DNA from: Qipengyuania proteolytica
GTDB lineage: Bacteria > Pseudomonadota > Alphaproteobacteria > Sphingomonadales > Sphingomonadaceae
Length of the DNA: 64,000 nucleotides
NCBI RefSeq assembly: GCF_019711565.1
Contig: NZ_JAIGNN010000001.1
Span: 1,736,001 to 1,800,000, forward strand
Direction of reading: 5' to 3'
The position numbers and the translations under genes are program-made. The notes under the pieces were generated by a model, which saw nothing but the letters and a program-made list of their open reading frames with translations, made no database searches and had not been told where the DNA came from. Every line of letters starts with the position of its first letter. Within the stretch, counting starts at the first letter, position 1. Of this stretch, positions 44,263 to 52,373 are shown piece after piece.

Positions 44263-44886
44263 ATGACCGATTGCCAGCTATACCTTATCTCACCCCTCGA
44301 CGTGTCGGGCGACTTTGCACATCGCCTCGAACGTGCGATCGACGCAGGAGAGGGCCTTGTCACTGCCTTCCAGTTCAGGGTGAAAGGGCTCGGCCAGCAT
44401 GAGGCCGCGGGGCTCGCAGAGCCCTTGCAGGCAATTTGCGCTGCGCGCGATGTCGCTTTCATCGTCAACGACGACATTGCGCTGGCGAAACGCCTCGGGG
44501 CTGATGGCGTGCATCTGGGGCAGGGCGATGGTGATCCCCGCGACGCGCGCGAGGAACTGGGGCGGGAAGCGCAGATCGGCGTGACCTGCCACGCGTCGCG
44601 GCACCTTGCCCTGGAAGCCGGGGAGGCCGGAGCGAATTACGTTGCTTTCGGTGCTTTTTTCCCGAGCACGACCAAGGAAACCGAGCATCGTGCAGAACTC
44701 GAGCTGCTGGAGTGGTGGAGCGAGATGGTCGAACTTCCCTCGGTCGCCATCGGCGGGATCACGCCGGACAATTGCGGCCCCCTGGTAAAGGCCGGTGCAG
44801 ACTTCCTCGCCGTCTCGGGCGCCGTCTGGAACGGTGACGAAGTCGCTGCCGTCAAAGCCTTTTCGGAGCAAATGCGCGCCAAGTGA
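44263..44886 (+). CDS. thiE: Thiamine phosphate synthase
   Basis: A 207-residue TIM-barrel enzyme joining the thiazole and pyrimidine phosphates in thiamine biosynthesis. FQFRVKGL, FIVNDDIALAKRLGADGVHL, GQGDGDPRDAR, GVTCHASRH and VAIGGITPDN match the active-site blocks (diphosphate and Mg2+ binding). The GVTCH segment has Cys where GxSxH is common. Other thiamine genes are not nearby, and no TPP riboswitch is apparent in the 80 bases upstream. Confidence 0.9.
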   Translation: MTDCQLYLISPLDVSGDFAHRLERAIDAGEGLVTAFQFRVKGLGQHEAAGLAEPLQAICAARDVAFIVNDDIALAKRLGADGVHLGQGDGDPRDAREELGREAQIGVTCHASRHLALEAGEAGANYVAFGAFFPSTTKETEHRAELELLEWWSEMVELPSVAIGGITPDNCGPLVKAGADFLAVSGAVWNGDEVAAVKAFSEQMRAK

Positions 44887-44894
44887 GTTGGCAG

Positions 44895-44929
44895 TCCTGA
44901 AGGGACGGGTCGCGTCCCGTGTTCAGGAG
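44895..44929 (+). promoter_or_regulatory. Hairpin overlapping the ribosome-binding site of the L,D-transpeptidase gene
   Basis: TCCTGAA (44895-44901) pairs with TTCAGGA (44922-44928), and ACGGG pairs with CCCGT around a six-base loop, with a small internal loop between. The 3' arm contains AGGAG (44925-44929), the ribosome-binding site eight bases before the ATG at 44938. The stem would hide it, suggesting translational control. There is no U-tract, so it is not a standard terminator for thiE. Confidence 0.5.
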
Positions 44930-44937
44930 TCACTTCG

Positions 44938-46137
44938 ATGCGCCATCTCATCGCCACCGCCTCGCTTTTCGCGCTCGCCGCCTGCGGGCTGAACGGGACC
45001 GATAACGAGGAGCCTGCCAGCGACACAGTCGCCACCGCCGATGCCGGCGCCGACTATGGCTACGAGACCTATGGCGAAGACAATCTAGCCGATTCGATGG
45101 CGTCCAATGATGGCGCATCGTCCGCACCGGATGCCATCGCCGATCCCGAAGAGCGTCCGATCATGCAGGCGCAAGTCGTGCTGGACCGGATCGGCTTCGG
45201 TCCGGGCGTGATCGACGGCAAGATGGGTATGAGCACCGAGAACGCACTTCGCGGGTTCCAGGAAGCGAACAATCTCGACATCACGGGCACGCTTGACGAT
45301 GCGACGAAACAGGCTCTTTCCGAATGGCAGCGAATTCCTGCGACTCGCGTCGTGACCATCCCCGCTAGCTGGAGCGACGCCGACTACACCGACATGCCGG
45401 ACGATGTGGCAGAACAGGCCAAGCTCGAGCGTCTTGGCTACGCGACTCTCGACGAGCGACTTGCAGAGCGTTTCCACACTACGGTTGCGGTGCTCAAGAT
45501 GCTCAATCCCGACGGGAAGCCCGCAGGCTTTCAAGCGGATGGCACTCCGGACACGAAGCCTAGTGCGACGCCCGACGTTGCCAAGGAAGATGCACAGAAG
45601 GCGGCATTTTTCCACGCCGGCCAGCAGATTCGCGTACCCAACATCGGGGCTGACCGTATCGCTCCCGGTTCGGTGGACGATACAAGCTGGCAGCAGACGC
45701 TCGCCTCACTCGGCGTCGGGACGGATCAGCCGGCGGTGGATCGCATCGTAGTCAGCAAGGCGGGCAAGACCCTGAAGGCTTACCGCGGCGACAAGCTGAT
45801 CGCATTGTTCACTGTCAGCTCCGGCTCGAGCGAGTTTCCGCTGCCGCTTGGCGAATGGAAGATTCTCGGCGAGGCTTACAACCCGCCCTACAGCTATGAC
45901 CCGGAGGTGCTCGGAAAGAACGCCGGAAAGACTTACAAGCTGGCACCCGGTCCGAACTCACCTGTTGGCGTGGTGTGGATCGATCTTTCCAAGGAGCATT
46001 ATGGCATCCACGGCACGCCCGATCCCGAAACCATTGGTCGGGCTCAGTCGAGCGGCTGCGTGCGCCTCACGAACTGGGATGCTGCGCGGCTTGCGGGCAT
46101 GGTGTCGCAGTCCACAGAGGTGATTTTCGAGGCATAA
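44938..46137 (+). CDS. L,D-transpeptidase with peptidoglycan-binding domain, lipoprotein
   Basis: A 399-residue envelope protein with a lipobox (FALAAC, Cys16), an acidic linker, a peptidoglycan-binding_1 domain (AQVVLDRIGFGPGVIDGKMG, about 75-135), a middle region, and a C-terminal YkuD domain. The catalytic signature is intact: HGTPDPETIG, then SSGCVRLTNWDA with the nucleophile Cys. It would cross-link or attach proteins to peptidoglycan in the periplasm. Its neighbour is an M23 peptidase, which acts on the same polymer. Expression may be limited by the hairpin over its ribosome-binding site. Confidence 0.9.
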   Translation: MRHLIATASLFALAACGLNGTDNEEPASDTVATADAGADYGYETYGEDNLADSMASNDGASSAPDAIADPEERPIMQAQVVLDRIGFGPGVIDGKMGMSTENALRGFQEANNLDITGTLDDATKQALSEWQRIPATRVVTIPASWSDADYTDMPDDVAEQAKLERLGYATLDERLAERFHTTVAVLKMLNPDGKPAGFQADGTPDTKPSATPDVAKEDAQKAAFFHAGQQIRVPNIGADRIAPGSVDDTSWQQTLASLGVGTDQPAVDRIVVSKAGKTLKAYRGDKLIALFTVSSGSSEFPLPLGEWKILGEAYNPPYSYDPEVLGKNAGKTYKLAPGPNSPVGVVWIDLSKEHYGIHGTPDPETIGRAQSSGCVRLTNWDAARLAGMVSQSTEVIFEA

Positions 46138-46154
46138 GCAGCTAGGCTAGCGCA

Positions 46155-46847
46155 ATGAGCTTTGTCGACCGCATCCTGACCATCGTGATTACCGCTACGC
46201 TTACCAGTGCCGTCTGGATCGTGGCGGGCGGCACGCTGATCGAAAATGCGGGCAGCGCCAGCCAGCGCGACACGACCCGTCCGGCCGAGGCTGCGCCGAG
46301 CCCCCCCGCGGGCGAAAGCGCACCCGGCATCGCCGACACAGCGGCTGCTGGCTCGTCGGAGGCCGCATCTCTCGACACCTCGGACATCGCGGTGCCGCAA
46401 TCGCTTGCGGATGGCGCCCTGCAAATCCCGGTGCTCAATATTCGCCCGACGGATTTGAGCGACACGTTCAGCGATTCTCGCGGGGGTGGGGAGCGGCTGC
46501 ACGAAGCAATCGATATCATGGCTCCAAAGGGCACCAGCGTGGTTGCATCGGCTCCGGGCAAGATCGAGAAGTTGTTCGAGTCCGCAGCCGGCGGCCGTAC
46601 GATCTACGTGCGCTCAAACGACGGCCAAACGATCTATTATTACGCCCATCTCGACGAATATGCCGATGGCCTGAAGGAGGGCCAGCGCGTGCGCCGTGGC
46701 CAGCGGCTAGGCACGGTGGGTAGCAGCGGGAACGCCTCGGAGGATGCACCGCACCTGCATTTTGCTATCCTGCAGACCAGCGAGGATGCGGAATGGTGGG
46801 AGCCCGCCAATGCGCTCAATCCCTATCCGCTGCTTTCGCGACAATGA
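46155..46847 (+). CDS. M23 family metallopeptidase (LytM-like)
   Basis: A 230-residue membrane-anchored peptidase. TM helix near the N-terminus (ILTIVITATLTSAVWIVAGG), a Ser/Ala-rich linker, then the LytM fold with zinc-ligand motifs HEAIDI (about 116-121) and PHLHFAIL near the end. Conserved GQRLGTVGSSG precedes the second motif. It probably cleaves peptidoglycan cross-bridges, working with the adjacent L,D-transpeptidase, 17 bases upstream. Confidence 0.9.
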   Translation: MSFVDRILTIVITATLTSAVWIVAGGTLIENAGSASQRDTTRPAEAAPSPPAGESAPGIADTAAAGSSEAASLDTSDIAVPQSLADGALQIPVLNIRPTDLSDTFSDSRGGGERLHEAIDIMAPKGTSVVASAPGKIEKLFESAAGGRTIYVRSNDGQTIYYYAHLDEYADGLKEGQRVRRGQRLGTVGSSGNASEDAPHLHFAILQTSEDAEWWEPANALNPYPLLSRQ

Positions 46848-47219
46848 TCAGTCAGGCGCTGGCCCGGCACGGTGGCAGCGCAGGCGGCCGAGTTTCCCGT
46901 CCTTGCCGATTTCCTGCAGCAAGCCGGAGCCGAGCTGCATGAGCTTCATGCCCTTCATCGGCCCGCGCGTGAAAATAACCTGCTTGCCTTCCATGAGATA
47001 GGTGCCGGCGCCGCGTGGCGTCTCGTAGCTCGAACCGCCGGTGATGGTGAATCCGTGGCCTTCCTGTTCCACCCATGCACGCCCGGTGGCGTCTCCGGGA
47101 AGGGAGCACACGTATTCGCCTCTATCAAGCAGCCCGAGGCGCCCTTGCGCAGCGATCGGCGCGGAGACGAGGCCCGCAAAGCCTGCGAGCGCGAGGATAT
47201 ATGCTGTCGCCTTCATCAT
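46848..47219 (-). CDS. Hypothetical exported protein
   Basis: A 123-residue protein with a signal peptide (MMKATAYILALAGFAGLVSAPIAA). The mature part contains DRGEYVCSLPGDATGRAWVE and TPRGAGTYLMEGKQVIFTRGPMKG and ends with a second Cys (LRCHRAG), so a disulfide is possible. I do not recognise a family. The start was taken at the signal peptide rather than 30 residues further upstream. Its stop abuts the M23 gene stop. Confidence 0.7.
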   Translation of the reverse strand: MMKATAYILALAGFAGLVSAPIAAQGRLGLLDRGEYVCSLPGDATGRAWVEQEGHGFTITGGSSYETPRGAGTYLMEGKQVIFTRGPMKGMKLMQLGSGLLQEIGKDGKLGRLRCHRAGPAPD

Positions 47220-47362
47220 GACCGTCCGACATCCATATAACACCTCGCTCCTGCAAATTCCACTCGCTTGCCCGCGCTGGCTCACTCGGCTAAGGCGCGC
47301 GGCGCACATGGTCGCCCAACGCGGGCGGCATCGCTCTTTTACAAGTCGAAGGTAGCTTCCCC

Positions 47363-47926
47363 ATGAAGATCAGCGGCGTGGACATCCGTCCGGGCAACAT
47401 CATCGAATACGAAGGCGGTATCTGGAAGGTCGCGAAGATCCAGCACACCCAGCCCGGCAAGGGCGGCGCCTACATGCAGGTCGAAATGAAGAACCTGCAG
47501 GACGGCCGCAAGACCAACGTGCGCTTCCGCAGCGCCGACACGGTCGAGAAGGTGCGCCTCGATACGGCGGACTACCAGTTTCTTTACGAAGACGGCGACA
47601 TGCTCGTGTTCATGGACCAGGCGACATACGAGCAGATTACGCTCCCGGCCGACCTCCTCGGAGATGCGCGCCCGTTCCTGCAGGACGGCATGCAGGTGAA
47701 GCTCGAGCTGTGGGAAGAAAAGCCGATCTCGGTCGAGCTTCCGCAGCAGGTCGAAGCCGAAATCGTCGAAGCCGATGCAGTGGTGAAGGGCCAGACGGCA
47801 TCGTCCAGCTACAAGCCGGCCGTCCTGGACAATGGCGTGCGCATCCTCGTGCCGCCGCACATCGAGAGCGGCACCCGGATCATCGTCGACGTTTACGAGC
47901 AGAGCTACGTCGGCAAGGCCAACTGA
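47363..47926 (+). CDS. efp: Elongation factor P
   Basis: A 187-residue translation factor that relieves ribosome stalling at polyproline stretches. The N-terminal KOW-like domain carries the modification loop ([15 protein letters not shown], Lys near 33), followed by two OB domains, with conserved [19 protein letters not shown] and the C-terminal [18 protein letters not shown]. The Lys could be beta-lysylated, but no EpmA/EpmB gene is in this window. It is the first of a three-gene same-strand run. Confidence 0.96.
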   Translation: MKISGVDIRPGNIIEYEGGIWKVAKIQHTQPGKGGAYMQVEMKNLQDGRKTNVRFRSADTVEKVRLDTADYQFLYEDGDMLVFMDQATYEQITLPADLLGDARPFLQDGMQVKLELWEEKPISVELPQQVEAEIVEADAVVKGQTASSSYKPAVLDNGVRILVPPHIESGTRIIVDVYEQSYVGKAN

Positions 47927-47936
47927 GGGCGCACTT

Positions 47937-48287
47937 ATGGGCAAATCCATCGCCAGCCGGTTCGAGAATATCGACATTGCCAAGAGCGTCCTTCTGGGCG
48001 TCATCATCAATGACGACGAATTGACGCTGGAGATGGATTTCTGCCTCGATCCCGCGCATCCGGCTTATGAAACGCCGGGAACTGGCGAGGAAAACTGCTA
48101 CCACCCCGGCATGCTGAAGTTCGCCGGGATATCCAAGCTGTCGCTCGACCGTCCGGAAGGCGGTGTCGATGGCAAGAAGCGGTTCGCCATTTCCGAGTTC
48201 AGCATCGAAGGTTCGCGCTTCGACATGAGCTCCGAATGGGGCGACATCCACCTGCAGGCGCGCTCTATCCGCGTTCTGACCGAATAA
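47937..48287 (+). CDS. Hypothetical protein downstream of efp
   Basis: A 116-residue protein, MGKSIASRFENIDIAK onward, acidic and beta-rich, with alternating segments (LLGVIINDDELTLEMDF, RFAISEFSIEGSRFDMSSEW, DIHLQARSIRVL). It has no signal peptide or membrane segment. I do not recognise a family. It starts 10 bases after efp and ends 10 bases before the inositol monophosphatase gene, so co-expression with both is likely. Confidence 0.75.
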   Translation: MGKSIASRFENIDIAKSVLLGVIINDDELTLEMDFCLDPAHPAYETPGTGEENCYHPGMLKFAGISKLSLDRPEGGVDGKKRFAISEFSIEGSRFDMSSEWGDIHLQARSIRVLTE

Positions 48288-48297
48288 GAGAGTTACC

Positions 48298-49119
48298 ATG
48301 GCCGCATTGTCGGGACTGATCCGCGTGATGGAAAAGGCCGCGCGCAAGGCGGGTGGCCGCCTGCGCCGCGATTTCGGCGAAATCGAACACCTGCAGGTGA
48401 GCCACAAGGGCCCGGCGGATTTCGTGTCCAAGGCCGACCGCGTGGCCGAGCGCACGATTTATGACGAACTCCTCGCCGCGCGGCCCGACTGGGGCTTCGT
48501 GATGGAGGAGGCCGGCACGATCGAAGGCGACCCCACCAAGCCGCGTTGGGTGGTCGATCCGCTCGACGGCACCAGCAACTTCCTGCACGGCATCCCGCAT
48601 TTCGCGATCTCCATCGCCGCGCAGGAGCCGAAGCTCGACGGTTCGGGCTGGGGCGAGGTGACGGCGGGCGTCGTCTACAATCCCATCACCGACGAAACCT
48701 TCTGGGCAGAAAAGAGCCGCGGTGCTTGGTTGCACGACGGCCGGCTGCGCGTCTCGTCGCGCAGCCGCCTGCCGGAAGCGCTGGTCGCGACCGGTATCCC
48801 CTTCCAGGGCCATGGCGATTTCGGCGAGTGGACCAGGATTTTCGCCGCTATTGCCCCCCAGGTCGCAGGGATCCGGCGCTTCGGTGCGGCATCGCTCGAT
48901 CTCGCCTGGCTCGCGGCCGGTCGATACGACGGGTTCTGGGAAAGCGGCCTCAACGATTGGGACACCGCAGCAGGCTGCCTCATCGTGCGCGAGGCGGGCG
49001 GTTTCGTCTCCGACTTCCGCGGCCGCTCCATGCCGATCCACTCGGCACAGGTTCTGGCAGCAAACGACGCACTGCACTCCAAACTCCACAAGCTGCTCGC
49101 GGGGGCGCTGAAGGCCTGA
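48298..49119 (+). CDS. Inositol monophosphatase family protein (SuhB/HisN-like)
   Basis: A 273-residue Mg2+-dependent phosphatase. Motif 1 WVVDPLDGTSNFLHG (metal-binding Asp residues) and motif 2 WDTAAGCLIVREAGG are both intact, and the Glu-rich region MEEAGTIEG precedes motif 1. The substrate could be inositol phosphate or histidinol phosphate; no histidine genes are nearby to decide this. It is the last gene in the efp run, with ATG after a weak purine stretch. Confidence 0.9.
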   Translation: MAALSGLIRVMEKAARKAGGRLRRDFGEIEHLQVSHKGPADFVSKADRVAERTIYDELLAARPDWGFVMEEAGTIEGDPTKPRWVVDPLDGTSNFLHGIPHFAISIAAQEPKLDGSGWGEVTAGVVYNPITDETFWAEKSRGAWLHDGRLRVSSRSRLPEALVATGIPFQGHGDFGEWTRIFAAIAPQVAGIRRFGAASLDLAWLAAGRYDGFWESGLNDWDTAAGCLIVREAGGFVSDFRGRSMPIHSAQVLAANDALHSKLHKLLAGALKA

Positions 49120-49216
49120 GATCGCGGTAAATGCCCGCTTCACGCAAGCTGGTGACCGGGAACTAACCACACCGCTCCAACGTCTGTCCCGCGAGGGGGT
49201 GATGGAGAGGTCGCAC

Positions 49217-49546
49217 GTGAAACTGGCTCTGGGTGTCACCGTATTTTGCGCGATGAGCGCAGCCCCGGCATTGGCAAACGGCGAGGGTCGAGCAGCGTCC
49301 GCAACCGTTCTACCCATCGATTGCCAGTTCGATCTATCGGCACCGGCTCGCATAGAGCGCGAGCGCGCAACCCAAGTCAGTCCGACCATCCCCCGGGGAA
49401 CAGACACGCGCCCAATCACGTGGAACCCGCCAGCCGTTTCCATGGCTCTGGCAACGGACGGGCCGGTCCTGTCGGCCGGTGCCTTGGGCAAGACCCGAAA
49501 GGGCGTGCCCGGTCTGGCGCATGTCGTCATCGGCTGGGATTTTTGA
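49217..49546 (+). CDS. Hypothetical exported protein
   Basis: A 109-residue protein starting at GTG 49217, chosen because GGAGAGG lies six bases upstream and because this gives a clean signal peptide (MKLALGVTVFCAMSAAPALA). Starts at 49199 and 49202 are also open. The mature part is Pro/Ala-rich with a single Cys and ends in HVVIGWDF. No family recognised. It lies between the inositol phosphatase gene and tRNA-Leu. Confidence 0.6.
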   Translation: MKLALGVTVFCAMSAAPALANGEGRAASATVLPIDCQFDLSAPARIERERATQVSPTIPRGTDTRPITWNPPAVSMALATDGPVLSAGALGKTRKGVPGLAHVVIGWDF

Positions 49547-49611
49547 ACCGTCGCATCACGGCGCTTGAACCGCCTCCCGCTGCAAGCTATCCGCCGCGCT
49601 CCCGACCCAGT

Positions 49612-49696
49612 GCCCCTGTGGCGGAATTGGTAGACGCGCTCGACTCAAAATCGAGTTTCTTACGAAGTGCCGGTTCGAGTCCGGCCAGGGGTACCA
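49612..49696 (+). tRNA. tRNA-Leu (CAA)
   Basis: Acceptor GCCCCTG/CAGGGGT, anticodon stem CTCGA/TCGAG with loop CTCAAAA (CAA), a long type II variable arm, T arm GGTTCGAGTCC, discriminator A and an encoded CCA. Confidence 0.96.
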
Positions 49697-49780
49697 GCTA
49701 GTTGTAACCCGAAGGCAGCGCGCCGCGAACCCGTCGCGAGACGGAATAGGTCCGTTGGCTAGTAGACGGGAGCCTTCACG

Positions 49781-50398
49781 ATGGGTTTGACCGATCGCGC
49801 TCTGTGCCGCGCCGTTGCAGGCGCCTTGTTGCTCACCGTTGCGAGCCAGATCTTCTACGTTGTCGTAGTTGCGAACGCCGGTCCCGAGACGGTCCTGCGC
49901 CCACTCACATGGTTCACCGAACTGTTCGCATTCGCCTTAGTGGCCATCGCAGGGTCTACGCTCTCGGCCCGTCGGCCCGCCGAAGCCATGCTCTGGTCGA
50001 CCATCGGCCTCTCGGGCTTGCTCAATGTTCTTCAGGTGGCGATGGGCCTGGCGATGTTCGCGCCGGCGATGGAAATTCGCGAAACCGTGCCGCAGCTCTT
50101 TGCGACGGTCCTTGCCGGAGCGTTCTTCCTCTATTTCCTGGCGAAATTTCTACTCGGTGCTGCCGGGATTTTGTTGGGCATGGAGGCTCTCCGCGCAGAG
50201 ACCAGTATGGGCAAGACGATCGGCGCCCTCGCGTTATTGAGCGGTCTTGCCGCAGTCTTGCTGAACTTGCTCGGCATGATTGACGCCAAGGCCTGGACTT
50301 TCGCTGCCGGTGCTGCGGGCACGGCGGTGACAGCGTTTGTCGGGCTGATGCTAGCGGTTCCGAACATGGCGACCAGCACTGGGCGAGCTGCCACCTAA
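49781..50398 (+). CDS. Hypothetical multi-pass membrane protein
   Basis: A 205-residue protein with about six predicted membrane helices (for example GALLLTVASQIFYVVVVA, LFAFALVAIAGSTL, GLSGLLNVLQVAMGLAMF, LSGLAAVLLNLLGMI). No family or function is recognised. It sits between tRNA-Leu and the SLC13 permease, 51 bases before the latter, and could be in the same unit. Confidence 0.7.
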   Translation: MGLTDRALCRAVAGALLLTVASQIFYVVVVANAGPETVLRPLTWFTELFAFALVAIAGSTLSARRPAEAMLWSTIGLSGLLNVLQVAMGLAMFAPAMEIRETVPQLFATVLAGAFFLYFLAKFLLGAAGILLGMEALRAETSMGKTIGALALLSGLAAVLLNLLGMIDAKAWTFAAGAAGTAVTAFVGLMLAVPNMATSTGRAAT

Positions 50399-50449
50399 GC
50401 GCCGAAAATCCTTGTCATCTGCGCCGAGGAATGAAATTGCGCTCGGCGA

Positions 50450-52249
50450 ATGATCGGAATGCCTTCATACCACGCGATCGCGGCTATGGTCGTGACGGTC
50501 TGGATGTTCGTCGCATTCGCCCGGGGCCGGATGTCGGTCGAGATCATCTCGTTGCTGACCATCGCGGTCATCGCAGTGGGGCTCTATTTCTTCCCGCTGC
50601 CCGAAACCCAGCCGACCGACGGGCTGTCGCTCGCCTTTTCCGGCTTCGGGCACTACGCGCTGATTACGATCTGCGCGCTCATGATCATGGGCCGGGGATT
50701 GGTGGTCACCGGTGCACTGGAACCGGCCGCGCGCTTTCTTGAACGGGTCTTCAAGTTTAACGCCAAGCTCGGACTGCTTTTCTCGCTCATCATGGCGATG
50801 CTGCTGTCGATGGGCGTTAACGATACGCCCGTCCTCGTCCTGCTGCTGCCGATCTTCGTCCAGCTTGCAGCGCGCGGTGCGATGCCTGCTTCGAAAACGC
50901 TCATCCCGCTCAATGCGGCCGTGCTGATCGGCGGCATGGCGACGACGATCGGCACATCGACGAACATCCTCGTCGTGTCGATTGCGGTAGACCTCGGGTT
51001 AAATCAGATGGGGGTCTTTCACTACACGCCGATCGTGCTCGTGGCCGCCTTGGTCGCCCTGCCTTATCTCTGGCTCGTGATGCCGCGCCTGCTTGGTGAC
51101 AACAGGGTCGAAAACCTCCACGAATTGCGCCGGTTCGAGACCCGCCTCAGGATCACCGAGGATTCGATCCTGAGTGGACGCGAGCTCAACGAGGTCATCG
51201 GACGGCTGCCGGAAGGCATAGAGTTCGCCGATGTTCCTCCCGGCCTCATGCGCCCCCATCACCGGGTGCGCATGATCGGGACGCACGATATGATCGAGGA
51301 AGCCTCGCGGATCTTGCGCGGGGACACGGCTCCCACCTGGGTGCTTGATCGGATCAAGCGCCGCTCGGACGAATCGCGTATCGATATCGCCGTCGTCGAA
51401 ATGACGGTTACCGCGGATTCGCGCCTGATCGGGCGGACGCTGCCGTCGTCCGGAATCGCCGATCTTTTCGGGGTGGCGGTGATCGGGACGCATCGGCCGG
51501 AGCGTCTGGTGGGGGAGAAAAGCGACTACAGCGAAGGTGGCGACCTGAGGATTGCCGAAGGAGACGTCCTCCTGGTCATGGGCCTGCCCGATGACCTGCA
51601 GCAATTCGCCCGTTCGGACAGCCTGCTGACCCTTGAAGGCATGCGGGAACTGCCGCGCCGGTCGAAGGCTCTCTTGGCAGGCGCGATCATGATCGGCTCG
51701 GTAGGCGTGGCCTCGGTCGGCCTTATCCCCATCGCCATTTCGGCCCTGGCCGGATCGATCCTGATGTTCGTTACCGGCTGCGTGAAGTTCGACCGGGTCG
51801 GTCGTGCCCTGTCAGGGAAAGTCATCGTCCTCGTCGCCGCCAGCATCGCGCTCGGTCGCATAATTCTGGAAAGCGGCGCAGCAGACTGGCTCGGAGCGCT
51901 GCTCGCCAGCGGACTGCAATATCTCTCCCCCGCGGCAATCCTTGCCGCGATCATGCTGTTCGTGACTTTCCTCACCAATTTCGCTTCGAATGCGACCGCT
52001 GCCACGGTCGGGACACCTATCGCCTTTGCCATCGCGACACGCCTTGGACTGCCGCCCGAACCTCTCGTCCTCGCCGTGCTGTTCGGCTGCAACCTCTGTT
52101 ACGCGACCCCGATCGCCTATCAGACGAACATGCTGATCATGGCGGAAGGAAACTACGAATTTCGCGACTACATCAGGACCGGCGTGCCGCTGGTGCTGAT
52201 CATGGTCACCGCGCTGTCGATCCTGCTGGTGCTGACTTACGGGCTATAG
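50450..52249 (+). CDS. SLC13/DASS-type permease with TrkA-C (RCK_C) domains
   Basis: A 599-residue inner-membrane transporter. The first membrane block (to about 210) and the last (about 405-599) flank two cytoplasmic RCK_C-like modules (RITEDSILSGRELNEVIG, and IAVVEMTVTADSRLIGRTL with EGDVLLVMG). The helical-hairpin signatures SMGVNDTPVLVLLLPI and GTSTNILV, and the second set NFASNATAATVGTPIA with YQTNML, fit the SLC13 di- and tricarboxylate or sulfate family. The substrate is undetermined. Confidence 0.85.
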   Translation: MIGMPSYHAIAAMVVTVWMFVAFARGRMSVEIISLLTIAVIAVGLYFFPLPETQPTDGLSLAFSGFGHYALITICALMIMGRGLVVTGALEPAARFLERVFKFNAKLGLLFSLIMAMLLSMGVNDTPVLVLLLPIFVQLAARGAMPASKTLIPLNAAVLIGGMATTIGTSTNILVVSIAVDLGLNQMGVFHYTPIVLVAALVALPYLWLVMPRLLGDNRVENLHELRRFETRLRITEDSILSGRELNEVIGRLPEGIEFADVPPGLMRPHHRVRMIGTHDMIEEASRILRGDTAPTWVLDRIKRRSDESRIDIAVVEMTVTADSRLIGRTLPSSGIADLFGVAVIGTHRPERLVGEKSDYSEGGDLRIAEGDVLLVMGLPDDLQQFARSDSLLTLEGMRELPRRSKALLAGAIMIGSVGVASVGLIPIAISALAGSILMFVTGCVKFDRVGRALSGKVIVLVAASIALGRIILESGAADWLGALLASGLQYLSPAAILAAIMLFVTFLTNFASNATAATVGTPIAFAIATRLGLPPEPLVLAVLFGCNLCYATPIAYQTNMLIMAEGNYEFRDYIRTGVPLVLIMVTALSILLVLTYGL

Positions 52250-52327
52250 GGCTTTCCTACGGTCCGGCGTTCTGCAACTGTCGGTGGAGCACCTGCCCCG
52301 TCGGGTGGGAGATTGAGATTTTGGCCC

Positions 52328-52352
52328 TTGGACCGTGGTCCATGCGGTCCAA
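52328..52352. promoter_or_regulatory. Inverted repeat upstream of the M20 amidohydrolase gene
   Basis: TTGGACCG, a nine-base centre and CGGTCCAA form a perfect 8-bp dyad. It contains a second palindrome, GGACC-GT-GGTCC. It ends 21 bases before the ATG, so it could be an operator or a leader hairpin. Confidence 0.45.
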
Positions 52353-52373
52353 GTTGTAGGGGAAACAGCACCA

